Shown: positions 18,024 to 26,835, counted from the stretch's first letter. The stretch is DNA of 64,000 bases from Umezawaea tangerina (GCF_003002815.1 NZ_PVTF01000025.1:34900-98899); one strand, 5' to 3'. The notes: generated by a model not told the origin, from the letters alone. A program made the numbers and translations.

Positions 18024-18745
18024 GCACGCGTTCGACGCGGACGAACGGGGCGGTGTTCCGCGCCACGACGAGGACCACGGGCAAGCGCGACGGCCTGCCC
18101 CACGAGAACGAGGACAGCGTCTCGGTGAACGCCGAGGAGGGCTGGTTCGCCGTGTCCGACGGAGCGTCCACGGCAGCTCGTTCCGAGGTGTGGAGCGGGC
18201 TGCTGACGAGGGCTTTCACCCGTGGTGAGGATCCGTTCGACCCCGTGACGACAGCCAGGCTGGGCAGTGAGTGGTGGGAGGCCGTGTTCGCCCCGGACCT
18301 GCCGTGGTTCGCCCACGAGAAACTGGTCCGGGGATCCGCGGCGACGCTCGTCGGGTTGCGCCTGTCGGGGCACTCCTACGAGGCGACCGCGATCGGCGAC
18401 TCCTGCCTGTTCCACATCAGGGAAGGTGCGCTCCTGCTCGCGGCCCCGCTGGACGGTTCGGCGCGGTTCTCCCGCTTCACCCCGTTGCTCGGCACCGGTG
18501 TGGACGGTGGTCACGCACCGGACGACGTGTGGTCGGGTCGGGGGGAGTTCGTCGACGGGGACCTGTTCCTGCTGGCCACCGACGCCGTCTCCAAGCGCCT
18601 GCTCCGCCACCACGAGGAGCACGGCACCCTCTGGCCGGTCTGCGACCACGTGTCCGACGACGAGGTGTTCGCCGAGTTCGTCGAACGCGAGCGCGACCGG
18701 GGGCTGGACAACGACGACTCGACGGTGTGCGTGGTGCGCACGTGA
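18020..18745 (+). CDS. PP2C-family Ser/Thr phosphatase of island
   Basis: 241 aa. PP2C metal-site motifs: NEDS near residue 30, WFAVSDGASTAARSEVWS near residues 42-60, TAIGDSCLFHI, FLLATDAVSKRLL and LDNDDSTVCVV at the C-terminus, i.e. all four acidic positions expected of an active Mg/Mn phosphatase. Start GTG 18020 overlaps the vWA stop and its stop overlaps the kinase start, so the triad is almost certainly co-translated. It probably reverses phosphorylation by the next gene's kinase. Confidence 0.9.
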   Translation: MSTRSTRTNGAVFRATTRTTGKRDGLPHENEDSVSVNAEEGWFAVSDGASTAARSEVWSGLLTRAFTRGEDPFDPVTTARLGSEWWEAVFAPDLPWFAHEKLVRGSAATLVGLRLSGHSYEATAIGDSCLFHIREGALLLAAPLDGSARFSRFTPLLGTGVDGGHAPDDVWSGRGEFVDGDLFLLATDAVSKRLLRHHEEHGTLWPVCDHVSDDEVFAEFVERERDRGLDNDDSTVCVVRT

Positions 18746-20586
18746 GGCTGCCCCAGTTCATCGACTACCAGCAAGCCGTCCAGTTCCCGGACAAGCTGTT
18801 CGTGGATCCCGCCCTGCGCCGCGGACGGGTCAAGCTCGACCAGCTCGGTGGACCGACGGCCGCCACCGGCGGATTCGCCATCACCTTCGACGTGACGGTC
18901 GACCGCACCCGGTTCGCCGTGAGGTGCTTCCGCAGGCTCGGCGACCACTTGGAGCGGCGCTACTCCGAGATCGCGGAGTTCATCCGCGTCAACCGGGCGG
19001 GCATGGACTTCCTGGTCGACGTGGAGTACCAGCACGAGGGCATCCGGGTGGACGCCGGTGTCTACCCGATCGTGCGCATGTCGTGGGTCGACGGCACGAG
19101 GCTGGACAGCTGGGTCGACGACCACCTCGCGGAACCCGACGCGCTCGACGACGTGCGGGCGCAGTTGGCCCGCGCCGTGCGGTCGATGAGCACGGCCGGA
19201 GTCGCCCACGGCGACCTCCAGCACGGCAACGTCATGGTCGACTCGGGTGGTCGGGTCAGGCTCGTCGACTACGACGGGATGTACCTCCCGGCGCTGGGCG
19301 GACTCGGTGTCCAGGAGGTCGGTCACCGCCATTACCAGCACCCCGAGCGAGGCGGCAGCTTCGACGCGAGCTTGGACCGGTTCTCCGCGGCGGTGATCGA
19401 CCTCTCGCTGGACGCGCTCAGGCTCGACCCCGGACTGTGGTCGGAGTTCAACAACAGCGACAACCTGATCTTCGTCGCGGAGGACTTCGCGTCACCGGAG
19501 AAGTCGGCGCTCTTCACCGAGCTGCTGGGCAGGGCACCGCTCGCGGAACGCGCCCGTCGGCTTCGGGACGCCTGCGGAGCGGAGTTCGCCGCGGTGCCGT
19601 CGATCCTGGCCGGTGATCGGGTGGCAGGTGGCCCCTGGCGTTCGCGGGCGGCCCGAGTACGTGCGCCGGAGCAGGCGGTGGTGGCCGCGACCGAGCGGGA
19701 GGCGTTGCTCGGTCACCTCGGCGACGAGGTCACGGTGGTGGGCCGGGTCGTCGGGGTCAAGCAGCTCATCACGAGGTTCGGGAAGCCGATGACCTTCGTC
19801 GACTTCGGCGACTACCGGCGGGGTGACTTCGGGGTCGTCGCATTCGAGCACGTGTCGGCCCAGCTGAAGACGGCCTTCGGCGCCGACCTCGGCCGGTTGA
19901 AGGGCTCCTGGGTGTCGGTGACCGGGATGGTGACGCCGTACAAGCCGGACAAGCACGGCACCAGGGTCACACCCCAGATCCAGCTCAAGCAGCTGCGCGC
20001 GCTCAGGTCGCTGGACGAGGACAGGGCCGCCGACCTGCTTGCCCCGAAGGTCGAGCCGTCGGTGCACGACGAGCCGACGCTCGGCCGTCCGCAGAGGGAG
20101 GACCGGCCCCGGCCCAGGACCGATCCGCCCGCGGACGGCCTCTACCGCTGGTCGGCCCCGCCCGAGCAGCCGTCGGGCGGTCCGGTACCGCCCGAGCAGC
20201 TGTCGGACGACATCGACGAAGGCGTTTCACGCCTCTACTCGACACCGGGGTTCGTGTGGTCACCTGCCACTCCGGCACCGCCCCGGTCTGCGCGGGAGAC
20301 ACCTCGACCCGCGGCGGCGCAGCCCGCCCCACCGCGTCAGCCGTCCCCCTACCGGTTGTCGAACCCGCCTCGGCCCGCCTCGAACCCGTCCCGGTCGGGG
20401 CCGGCGAACCAGCAACCGCCGCAGCACTTCCCGCCGCGGCCGCCGCAGAGCCAACCGCCCCGGCCGCAGAGCCAACCTCCCCCACCGAGGCAGGCCTCGC
20501 CGCCGCCGTTCGTGCCGAGGCCCGCGTACCGGCGCCCCGTGCGGCTGTCCTGGTGGCAGCGGTTGCGCAGGCGCATGGGGATCTGA
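18742..20586 (+). CDS. Atypical Ser/Thr kinase with OB-fold and Pro-rich tail
   Basis: 614 aa from GTG 18742, overlapping the PP2C stop. Kinase domain is about residues 1-280. The usual VAIK lysine position reads AVRCF (Arg near residue 60), the catalytic loop is HGDLQHGNVMV (Asp and Asn kept, near 156), and the DFG position reads LVDYDGMYLP. HGDLQHGN and DYDG are characteristic of kinases paired with TerY-type vWA proteins. An OB-fold-like stretch (VTVVGRVVGVKQ to VTGMVTPYK) lies around residues 328-407. Residues 447-600 are Pro/Gln/Arg-rich and probably disordered, ending in a basic Trp-containing tip (WWQRLRRRMG). The kinase may be active or a regulated pseudokinase. Confidence 0.85.
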   Translation: MRLPQFIDYQQAVQFPDKLFVDPALRRGRVKLDQLGGPTAATGGFAITFDVTVDRTRFAVRCFRRLGDHLERRYSEIAEFIRVNRAGMDFLVDVEYQHEGIRVDAGVYPIVRMSWVDGTRLDSWVDDHLAEPDALDDVRAQLARAVRSMSTAGVAHGDLQHGNVMVDSGGRVRLVDYDGMYLPALGGLGVQEVGHRHYQHPERGGSFDASLDRFSAAVIDLSLDALRLDPGLWSEFNNSDNLIFVAEDFASPEKSALFTELLGRAPLAERARRLRDACGAEFAAVPSILAGDRVAGGPWRSRAARVRAPEQAVVAATEREALLGHLGDEVTVVGRVVGVKQLITRFGKPMTFVDFGDYRRGDFGVVAFEHVSAQLKTAFGADLGRLKGSWVSVTGMVTPYKPDKHGTRVTPQIQLKQLRALRSLDEDRAADLLAPKVEPSVHDEPTLGRPQREDRPRPRTDPPADGLYRWSAPPEQPSGGPVPPEQLSDDIDEGVSRLYSTPGFVWSPATPAPPRSARETPRPAAAQPAPPRQPSPYRLSNPPRPASNPSRSGPANQQPPQHFPPRPPQSQPPRPQSQPPPPRQASPPPFVPRPAYRRPVRLSWWQRLRRRMGI

Positions 20587-20627
20587 CAGCGGTGCGGACT
20601 TCGAGCGGCAGGAGGTAGGACGGGCGG

Positions 20628-23486
20628 ATGGTGGCGGGCAAGAGGAACCACCCGGTCGACGACTTCCTCCGGGCGATCGGGAACGAGATCGAGGCGCAGC
20701 TGGCGGGCAGTGGTCCGGGGGACGGCAGGATCGGGTTGAAGGACGGCCTGCTCGTCGGTGTCGACGGCTCGGAGTTCGACTACGTGTTCTCCCCGGTGAA
20801 GAAGTGGGAGGCCGACGCGGGGGACAGGTTCCTCGTCCGCTCGTCGGCGTCACGGCGACGATGGGAGCGCGCCACCGTCGCACCCATGCCGGACGGGAAG
20901 GTCCGGGTCACCACCGCGGCCGAACTGGGCAGGACTCCCGGCACCGTGCAACTGGCCAAGGACGAGACCGGTTCGTCCGAGCTGCTGGCGGGGCGCGTGT
21001 CCGGTGTGAGCGGTTCGGTGAACCGGGCCACGGCCGACCTGGTCCTCGGTGAAGGAGCACCGCGCATCGGTCGGTGCGCTGACGTCGACCGCCTCATCCA
21101 CGGCTACCGCGCCCTGGCGCTCAACACACGGCAGAGGATGGCGATCGAACACGCGCTGGCCAGCGATGTCACCTTCATCTGGGGGCCACCGGGAACGGGC
21201 AAGACCGAAGTCGTCTGCCGGATCGTCGAGGGCTGCCTCCGCCAAGGGCTGAAGGTGCTCTTCCTGGCCCCCACCAAGATCGCCGTCGATCAGGCAGTGG
21301 AACGGCTCTGCGTTCTTCTCCAGCACGAGGAGGGGTTCGACACGGGGCTGCTCCAACGACTGGGGGAGATCGAGTCCCGTTCGCTCGTCGACGGGTTCGG
21401 GCCCTGCGTCAGTCCGGACATGATCGTGGCGAAGCTCGCGAGGGAGATCGACGAGCGCGCCGCGGCGGTGGAAAGCAGGGGGGACCAGGTGCGTGCGGGC
21501 ATCGATCTGCACGCCGCACTGTCCGACACCGCGCGGCTGCTCGGCGAGGAGCGGGACCGCCGGACCGACCTGACCCGCGGTGCCGTGGCAGGAGGTCAGG
21601 TCGACGGGGAGCTGGAACGGTGCCGGAGAACCATCAAGGCGCTGGAGCGGAAGCTGGCGGAGTGCAGCGCCGCGGTGAGCGCTGTCGAACCCCTTGCCGG
21701 ACTGCGTGATGTCGACGCGCGGATGACGAGGGAGCTGGCCGCGATCCAGGACGAACGCCGTGCGCTCGTCGACGCCGTGCGCGAGCGACGTCGAGTGGTC
21801 GCCACCACGGTGGCCAAGGCGATCCAGTCCCGTCCGCTCATGGACACCGTGGACGTCGTGGTCATCGACGAAGCGGGCATGGTCGCGTTGCCGTCCGCGT
21901 GGTGCGCCGCGGGTCTCGCGGACAAGCGGGTCGTCATCGCGGGCGACTTCCGGCAGTTACCCGCGGTCACCCACGGCTCGACCAGCAGAACGGCGACCGC
22001 CGAGGACCAGCGGCACTCGCTCACGTGGATGGACCGGGACGCCTTCACCGCTGCCGGACTCGTGGACCCCGACGGCGCCGCCCGGTCCGACTCGCGGATG
22101 ATCTGCCTGGACTCCCAGTACCGGATGCGGCGCGCGATCTGCGCGGTCGTGAACGAGGTCGCCTACCCGGACTCCCCGCTGCGCACGGAACGGGACGACG
22201 TCAGCAGGCTCCCGGGATCAAGGCTGATCAGCGGCTCCCTGGTGCTCGTGGACACGACGTCGCGGAGGATCCCCTACTCCGCGAGGCGTCGCAACGCGCA
22301 CAAGAGCAACATCGTCCACGAAGCCGTGGTCCACGAACTCGTGCGCGGTCTGCAGTTCGACTCCGTGCTCCCCACCCGGAAGCGAACGGACCTGGCGCGC
22401 GGCGAGCGCGCCACAGACCGCATGGCCGTCATCGTTCCCTACCGGGACCAGGCGAAAACGCTCCGGAAGAGCCTCGCTCACCGCTTCGGCGAGGAGTACG
22501 ACGGGCTGGTCGACACCGTCCACCGGTTCCAGGGCAGCCAACGGCCCCTGGTCGTCGTCGACACGGTCGCGGGCGCGGGCGACAAGCCGGGGTGGTTCTA
22601 CGAGCAGAAAGGCCTTTCCTCCGCGACCTGCCGTCTGCTCAACGTGGCCTTGAGCCGTGCGCAGGACCACCTGGTGGTGATCGCGGATGTCGACTTCCTC
22701 CGCCGTGCCGTGCCCGCGGACAGCGAGGTCGCCCGGTTGGTCGACCACCTGGTCCGGCACGCGGACAGGCTGGCCGTCGACGACCTGGTGCCCGTCCGCG
22801 CCGCGGCCGACCTGGCGGGCATGACCGCCGACGAGCTCGCCCGACCCGCGTTCTTCCCCGCCGACGAGGTGGAGCGCGCCCTGGTCTGGGACTTCGAGCT
22901 CGCTCGACGTCGAATCGACGTCTACTGCCCGTTCCTGGACCGACCTCCGGTGCGCAAGTGGTTGAAGCGCCTGGAACGGCGGATGCTCGACGGGGTGGTT
23001 GTCGCCGTGCACACCCGGCCGCAGGACGAGGGGTCGTCCGCCGCGGGCCTGGTGGACGAACTGCACGCCGCGGGGTGCCAGGTGGTGTTGCGCGAGCGGA
23101 TGCACGAGAAGGTGGTGGTGATCGACGGCACCGTGCTGTGGCACGGGTCTTCCAACCTGTTCGCGAACACCGGCCCCACCGACCTGATGATGCGGATCAC
23201 GGATCCGGCCGCGTGCGAACAGGTCACCCGGATCATCGCCTCCGCCCGCATGGAACGCCCTGCCCGGCCGAGGTGGCCACCTCGGCCGACGTCATCAGGG
23301 CCGCCCGTCGCGGTGGGTGACGTGCTCAACGGACGCCTGTACCTGAACGTTCCTCGCGGCGAGAAGGACGAGGCGAAGGACCTCGTGGAGGCGCGGTGGG
23401 ACCGTGACCGCGGGCTCTGGCACGTCGACGCGGACACGCCGCGGGCGAAGGTGCGCCGATGGCTTCCCGGCGAACCGGGGGTGTGA
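20628..23486 (+). CDS. UPF1-like SF1 helicase fused to PLD nuclease and DUF5710
   Basis: 952 aa. An N-terminal beta-rich region (1-150) precedes an SF1 helicase: Walker A FIWGPPGTGKTE (about 184), Walker B VVVIDEAGM (about 410), GDFRQLP, VHRFQGSQRP (about 630) and LLNVALSRAQDHLVV (about 670). A coiled-coil-like insert of about 120 residues (LERCRRTIKALERKLAEC) lies between A and B. Then comes a phospholipase D-type nuclease domain with one HKD motif, HEKVVVIDG...GSSN (about 826), and a C-terminal DUF5710 module (LNVPRGEKDEAKDL, RGLWHVDAD). Start ATG 20628, 41 bases after the kinase. Probably the nucleic-acid-processing effector of the island. Confidence 0.9.
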   Translation: MVAGKRNHPVDDFLRAIGNEIEAQLAGSGPGDGRIGLKDGLLVGVDGSEFDYVFSPVKKWEADAGDRFLVRSSASRRRWERATVAPMPDGKVRVTTAAELGRTPGTVQLAKDETGSSELLAGRVSGVSGSVNRATADLVLGEGAPRIGRCADVDRLIHGYRALALNTRQRMAIEHALASDVTFIWGPPGTGKTEVVCRIVEGCLRQGLKVLFLAPTKIAVDQAVERLCVLLQHEEGFDTGLLQRLGEIESRSLVDGFGPCVSPDMIVAKLAREIDERAAAVESRGDQVRAGIDLHAALSDTARLLGEERDRRTDLTRGAVAGGQVDGELERCRRTIKALERKLAECSAAVSAVEPLAGLRDVDARMTRELAAIQDERRALVDAVRERRRVVATTVAKAIQSRPLMDTVDVVVIDEAGMVALPSAWCAAGLADKRVVIAGDFRQLPAVTHGSTSRTATAEDQRHSLTWMDRDAFTAAGLVDPDGAARSDSRMICLDSQYRMRRAICAVVNEVAYPDSPLRTERDDVSRLPGSRLISGSLVLVDTTSRRIPYSARRRNAHKSNIVHEAVVHELVRGLQFDSVLPTRKRTDLARGERATDRMAVIVPYRDQAKTLRKSLAHRFGEEYDGLVDTVHRFQGSQRPLVVVDTVAGAGDKPGWFYEQKGLSSATCRLLNVALSRAQDHLVVIADVDFLRRAVPADSEVARLVDHLVRHADRLAVDDLVPVRAAADLAGMTADELARPAFFPADEVERALVWDFELARRRIDVYCPFLDRPPVRKWLKRLERRMLDGVVVAVHTRPQDEGSSAAGLVDELHAAGCQVVLRERMHEKVVVIDGTVLWHGSSNLFANTGPTDLMMRITDPAACEQVTRIIASARMERPARPRWPPRPTSSGPPVAVGDVLNGRLYLNVPRGEKDEAKDLVEARWDRDRGLWHVDADTPRAKVRRWLPGEPGV

Positions 23487-23529
23487 ACCGAAGTCGGGCG
23501 GCCACCAGGTCCGGCCCACGACCCGCCGC

Positions 23530-23556
23530 GGACGGCTCCGGTTGTCGGAGCCGTCC
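23530..23556. terminator. Convergent hairpin terminator
   Basis: Perfect 11-bp stem GGACGGCTCCG / CGGAGCCGTCC with loop GTTGT, between the end of the helicase gene and the end of the oppositely oriented hydratase gene. Likely bidirectional. Confidence 0.7.
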
Positions 23557-23565
23557 TGGTGCGGG

Positions 23566-24420
23566 TCAGGGGGTCGGTTGGTCGTCCTCGAAGGACGTGA
23601 GGCCGGGGCGGTAGGACTTGTCGTCGAGGAAGCGGGAGAGGCCTTGGGCCTTGGCGTGGGCGGGGTCGTGGCCGGTGGTGGCGTCCAGTTTGGCGTAGAG
23701 GTAGTCCTCGGCCTGGTCCCAGGACATCTGCTGGACCTTGCGGAAGCCGATCTTGGCGGCTCGGAGCACCGTGGGGTTGGTGGTGGCGAGCTTCCTGGCG
23801 ATCTCGGTGGTGCGGTCCTTGAGGCGGGTGGCGGGGACGGCTTCGTTGACGAGGCGCATGGCGGCTGCTCGGCGGCCGTCGAAGGTCTCGCCGGTCATGA
23901 TGAACCAGAGGGCGTCGCGCGAGGGGACGGTTTCGGCGAGGGCGCGGGAGACGAGGCCGCCTGGGGGGATGCCCCAGTTGACCTCGGAGAGGCCGAAGGT
24001 GGCGTCCTCGGCGGCGATGGCGAGGTCGCAGGCGACCAGGGGGGTGAAGGCGCCGCCGAAGCACCAGCCGTTGACCATGGCGATGGTCGGCTTGATGAAG
24101 TTCATCAGCCTGCGCCACTGCCACTCGCTGGACTGGCGCCTGACCCTGGCCTCGACGTGGCTGGGGGCGGAGTCGACCTCGCGGAAGTACTCCTTGAGGT
24201 CCATGCCCGCCGACCACGAGTCGCCGCGGCCGGTGAGCACGACCACGCGGACGGACTCGTCCGCCTCCAGCTCGTCGAGTGCGCGGCCCATCTCCTGGTT
24301 GAGGGTGGGGCTCATGGCGTTGCGCTTGTGCGGCCGGTCGAAGTACAGCCAGCCGATGCCGTGGTCGTCGACCTCGATGGCGACGGTCTCGTAGGTCCCG
24401 CGATTGCCGTTGGGGTGCAT
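23566..24420 (-). CDS. p-Hydroxycinnamoyl-CoA hydratase/lyase
   Basis: 284 aa crotonase-fold enzyme very like the Pseudomonas feruloyl-CoA hydratase-lyase, which converts feruloyl- or p-coumaroyl-CoA to vanillin or 4-hydroxybenzaldehyde plus acetyl-CoA. Shared stretches: RPHKRNAMSPTLNQEM, WSAGMDLKEYFREVD, KPTIAMVNGWCFGGAF, and FGLSEVNWGIPPGGLVS (holding the catalytic Glu). EDYLYAKLD contains the substrate-phenol-binding Tyr of that enzyme. No feruloyl-CoA synthetase or vanillin dehydrogenase lies nearby, so the pathway would have to be completed elsewhere. Start ATG 24420 after AAAGGA. The 3' half has G/T skew on the plus strand. Confidence 0.9.
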   Translation of the reverse strand: MHPNGNRGTYETVAIEVDDHGIGWLYFDRPHKRNAMSPTLNQEMGRALDELEADESVRVVVLTGRGDSWSAGMDLKEYFREVDSAPSHVEARVRRQSSEWQWRRLMNFIKPTIAMVNGWCFGGAFTPLVACDLAIAAEDATFGLSEVNWGIPPGGLVSRALAETVPSRDALWFIMTGETFDGRRAAAMRLVNEAVPATRLKDRTTEIARKLATTNPTVLRAAKIGFRKVQQMSWDQAEDYLYAKLDATTGHDPAHAKAQGLSRFLDDKSYRPGLTSFEDDQPTP

Positions 24421-24476
24421 TGTTGTCCTTTCCCCCACCGCACCGACCCCGCGAGGCCTCCGAACGGGCCACGGGA

Positions 24477-25124
24477 TCAGGGCACGGCGGCGAGCAGATC
24501 GGTCACGCACGGGTCGTCGAGTGATTCGACGATGCACTGCCACAGTTCCAGGTTCGCGGTCGCCCAGCGGGTGTAAGTCGCGGCCGCTTCGGGGTCGTAG
24601 AAGTAGTAGCCGTCGTCCTGCTTGTCCTGCTGCTCGCCGACGATCTTGTGCGCGAGCTCCCGCAGGGTGATGCCGTTCTCCAGGAGGTACTTGTGGGCGA
24701 GCACCACCGGTGTCACCGGCAGGGCCTTGAACAGGGTGTCCGCGTCGGACAGGGCCTGCGCCTCCGGGGAGATGTCGCGGTGGCGGGTGCGCATCTCGGC
24801 CTCGTCGACGATCCGGTCGATCCACCCCGCGGTGGAGTCGTCCACACCGGCGTCGGCGAGGATCCTCATGCGCAGGTCGCTGCCCTCGGCGGCGGGCGAG
24901 TTGCGGCGCACGACGTAGTTGACGTCGTGCACCAGGGCGGCCACGTGCACCACGTCGACCTCGGAGCCGTTGCGCTCGGCGAAGTGCACCGACTTGTCGC
25001 GCACGAAGCTGACGTGGTGCCAGCCGTGGAACTGCAGTTGGGGAGCGAGGCGCGTGCACAACTCCCGCACGCGCCGCTCCACTTCGGTCATGGCCTTGGT
25101 CGAAAGTGCGTTTCGGACACGCAT
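24477..25124 (-). CDS. HD-domain phosphohydrolase-like protein
   Basis: 215 aa. HD-superfamily metal motif: FHGWHHV (His), AALVHDVNYVVRR (His-Asp) and LSDADTLFKALP (Asp), spaced as in small HD hydrolases. Start ATG 25124 has GGGAGGG upstream. Substrate unknown; HD domains act on nucleotides, cyclic nucleotides or phosphorylated metabolites. It lies 50 bases after a cupin-like gene and a two-TM protein on the same strand, probably one operon. Confidence 0.8.
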   Translation of the reverse strand: MRVRNALSTKAMTEVERRVRELCTRLAPQLQFHGWHHVSFVRDKSVHFAERNGSEVDVVHVAALVHDVNYVVRRNSPAAEGSDLRMRILADAGVDDSTAGWIDRIVDEAEMRTRHRDISPEAQALSDADTLFKALPVTPVVLAHKYLLENGITLRELAHKIVGEQQDKQDDGYYFYDPEAAATYTRWATANLELWQCIVESLDDPCVTDLLAAVP

Positions 25125-25174
25125 CGGAGCCCTCCCAAGCCGGGTGGGCCGATGGTAGGTCTCGGTGGTGATCC

Positions 25175-25822
25175 TTAGAGCTGCTTCGTCAGTTCCTCCC
25201 ACCGCGACTCGACCGGCACGTGCCGGTGGCTGGACCGCGTGTCCGGGTCGAACGAGAGGCTCCACGGGCGCACCGCACGGGACTTGACCAGGAACGTCAT
25301 CGTGTCGTCCTCGGCCCGCGGGATGCGGTGGAACTCGTGCGCCAACATCGTGCCGGAGGCCCCCGCCGGGCACTCCGTCCTGCGCAGCAGGCCGGTGGAC
25401 AGGATGGCCGTCCCGTCGCCGTCGAGCCGCGCCTCGTACCGCTCGTGCAGGTAGGAGCCCGACAGGATCGTCGTGCAGAAGTGGTACCGGTGGTTGTGCA
25501 CCGAGTCGGCGTACCCGTGCCGCCAGTCCCGTTGCGGTTTGTACTCGTGCAACCAGAACGTGAACGGCTCGGACGGCTCGTCGCGCAGGCACCACGCGAA
25601 GTGCGTGGTGGTCTCGCGCGACCTCGCGACGACGCGGGTCCTCTCCTGGGGCGGGAGGGCGCGCAGGTGCTCGCGCAGCCGCTCCCGCAGCCCCGGTTGG
25701 GCGGCCCACGCCCCGAACAGCGGCCCGATGTCGGACCACCGGTCGGCGGCAGGGGGGCCGGCCGAGGTGATCCGGGACGCGAGTTCGGTGATGGTGGCCA
25801 GCCCGGTCAGGTCGGTGGGCAC
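25175..25822 (-). CDS. Cupin-like metal-binding protein, function unknown
   Basis: 215 aa from GTG 25822 (VPTDLTGLATITELAS). The C-terminal half looks like a double-stranded beta-helix: SVHNHRYHFCTTILSGSY supplies HxH ligands, followed by HERYEA, GTMLAHEFHRIP (a further His) and MTFLVKSR. The N-terminal half is helical and Arg-rich. The fold call rests on motif spacing only; no enzymatic activity can be assigned. The start lies five bases after the stop of the two-TM gene and 50 bases before the HD gene. Confidence 0.65.
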   Translation of the reverse strand: MPTDLTGLATITELASRITSAGPPAADRWSDIGPLFGAWAAQPGLRERLREHLRALPPQERTRVVARSRETTTHFAWCLRDEPSEPFTFWLHEYKPQRDWRHGYADSVHNHRYHFCTTILSGSYLHERYEARLDGDGTAILSTGLLRRTECPAGASGTMLAHEFHRIPRAEDDTMTFLVKSRAVRPWSLSFDPDTRSSHRHVPVESRWEELTKQL

Positions 25823-25827
25823 CGCTA

Positions 25828-26835
25828 TCAGCTCCCCAGCTGAGCAGAGGCCGAGAATTCCCGGCGGAATGTGTGGAACTTCTCCTCGAACGAACGGAAG
25901 TCGCTGTCGGACAGCGACGCACCGGTGATCTTCTCGAACAGCGCGGAGAACTCCACGCGGGTCGTGTTCGGTCCGATCACGAAGTGCTGCCCGGCTCGGG
26001 ATTTGCTGACCCGGAGGAACTCGGCTCTTTCCATCCCGTACAGGAATGAGCCTTCCGAGAAGCGCAGCGTCCGCGGGTACAGCCGGAGCGCACCCGCGCC
26101 GGTGTTGCTGTAGAGCGTGAGCCACGCGCTGTCGTCGAACAGCTCCAGTCGGTCGACCGGCGGGTCCGAGACGATCGTGACGTCGATCCGGCTGCACCGG
26201 CCGCGGGCCAGGAACAGGCCCACCAGACCGATGGAGATCTGCTCGCGCAACCGGGTCTGGATGCCGTCGTAGTCGCCGTCGGCCCCCTCGTTGCGCAACA
26301 GGTACCTCGCCCGGTCGCCGATGGCGCTGCCGTCGCGCGGGTCCGCGAGCACCGCTCGCAGCTCGCACTCCGACTGCGACAACAGCAGCCTGCTGGCCGC
26401 GTACCTGCCCGCGAAGCCGCGGAAGCAGTACAGCCGGGTGCGGTCGAGGTCCTGCATCATGAGCTGGTTGAACGCCGGGTCGGGCTTCGCGGTGGGCTCG
26501 AACACGTGGCTGGGGAAGAACTCGCGATCGAGCGCGCGGTACTCGGCGGTCAGCTCCTGCAGCGCCTTCCGGCTCTCCTCGACGACGGGGGTGACGAGCG
26601 CGCGCTGCGTGGCCGAGCTGGTCAGCAGGGTCTGCCCGAAACCGACCACCGCGGAGATCATGGTGCCGGTGCCGATCGAGGTCAGGAAATTCTTGAACGT
26701 ACCGGGATCCATACCGCTGGAAATGATCAGGCATATGCCCGAAGTGACGATAAGGCTCAGCAGGAGCAGGCCTGTTCGGGTCCAAAACAATTCCTGCAAC
26801 AGGTTGCTGCGGATGCCCCTGGCGTCCGCGGACAC
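25828..26835 (-). CDS. Two-TM membrane protein with unknown cytoplasmic domain
   Basis: 335 aa. Two N-terminal helices (about residues 22-42, TGLLLLSLIVTSGICLII; and 52-75) are followed by about 260 soluble residues that I do not recognise (LRLYPRTLRFSEGSFLYG, RTRLYCFRGFAGRY). Start GTG 26835 has a near-perfect Shine-Dalgarno, AGGAGGTGA. First gene of the 2TM/cupin/HD run. The topology, a membrane anchor joined to a large cytoplasmic domain, is compatible with a sensor or effector, but there is no direct support for either. Confidence 0.7.
   Translation of the reverse strand: MSADARGIRSNLLQELFWTRTGLLLLSLIVTSGICLIISSGMDPGTFKNFLTSIGTGTMISAVVGFGQTLLTSSATQRALVTPVVEESRKALQELTAEYRALDREFFPSHVFEPTAKPDPAFNQLMMQDLDRTRLYCFRGFAGRYAASRLLLSQSECELRAVLADPRDGSAIGDRARYLLRNEGADGDYDGIQTRLREQISIGLVGLFLARGRCSRIDVTIVSDPPVDRLELFDDSAWLTLYSNTGAGALRLYPRTLRFSEGSFLYGMERAEFLRVSKSRAGQHFVIGPNTTRVEFSALFEKITGASLSDSDFRSFEEKFHTFRREFSASAQLGS

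Larger units (their letters stand above)
17154..23486 (+). other. TerY-P-like vWA/PP2C/kinase/helicase-nuclease island
   Basis: Four co-directional genes at 17154, 18020, 18742 and 20628. The first three overlap by four bases each; the fourth starts 41 bases after the third. The triad vWA + PP2C + Ser/Thr kinase matches the phosphorylation triad described among predicted anti-phage systems as TerY-P. The added SF1 helicase with PLD nuclease and DUF5710 looks like the effector. Domain content is seen in the sequence; the defence role is inference from the family. Confidence 0.7.
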
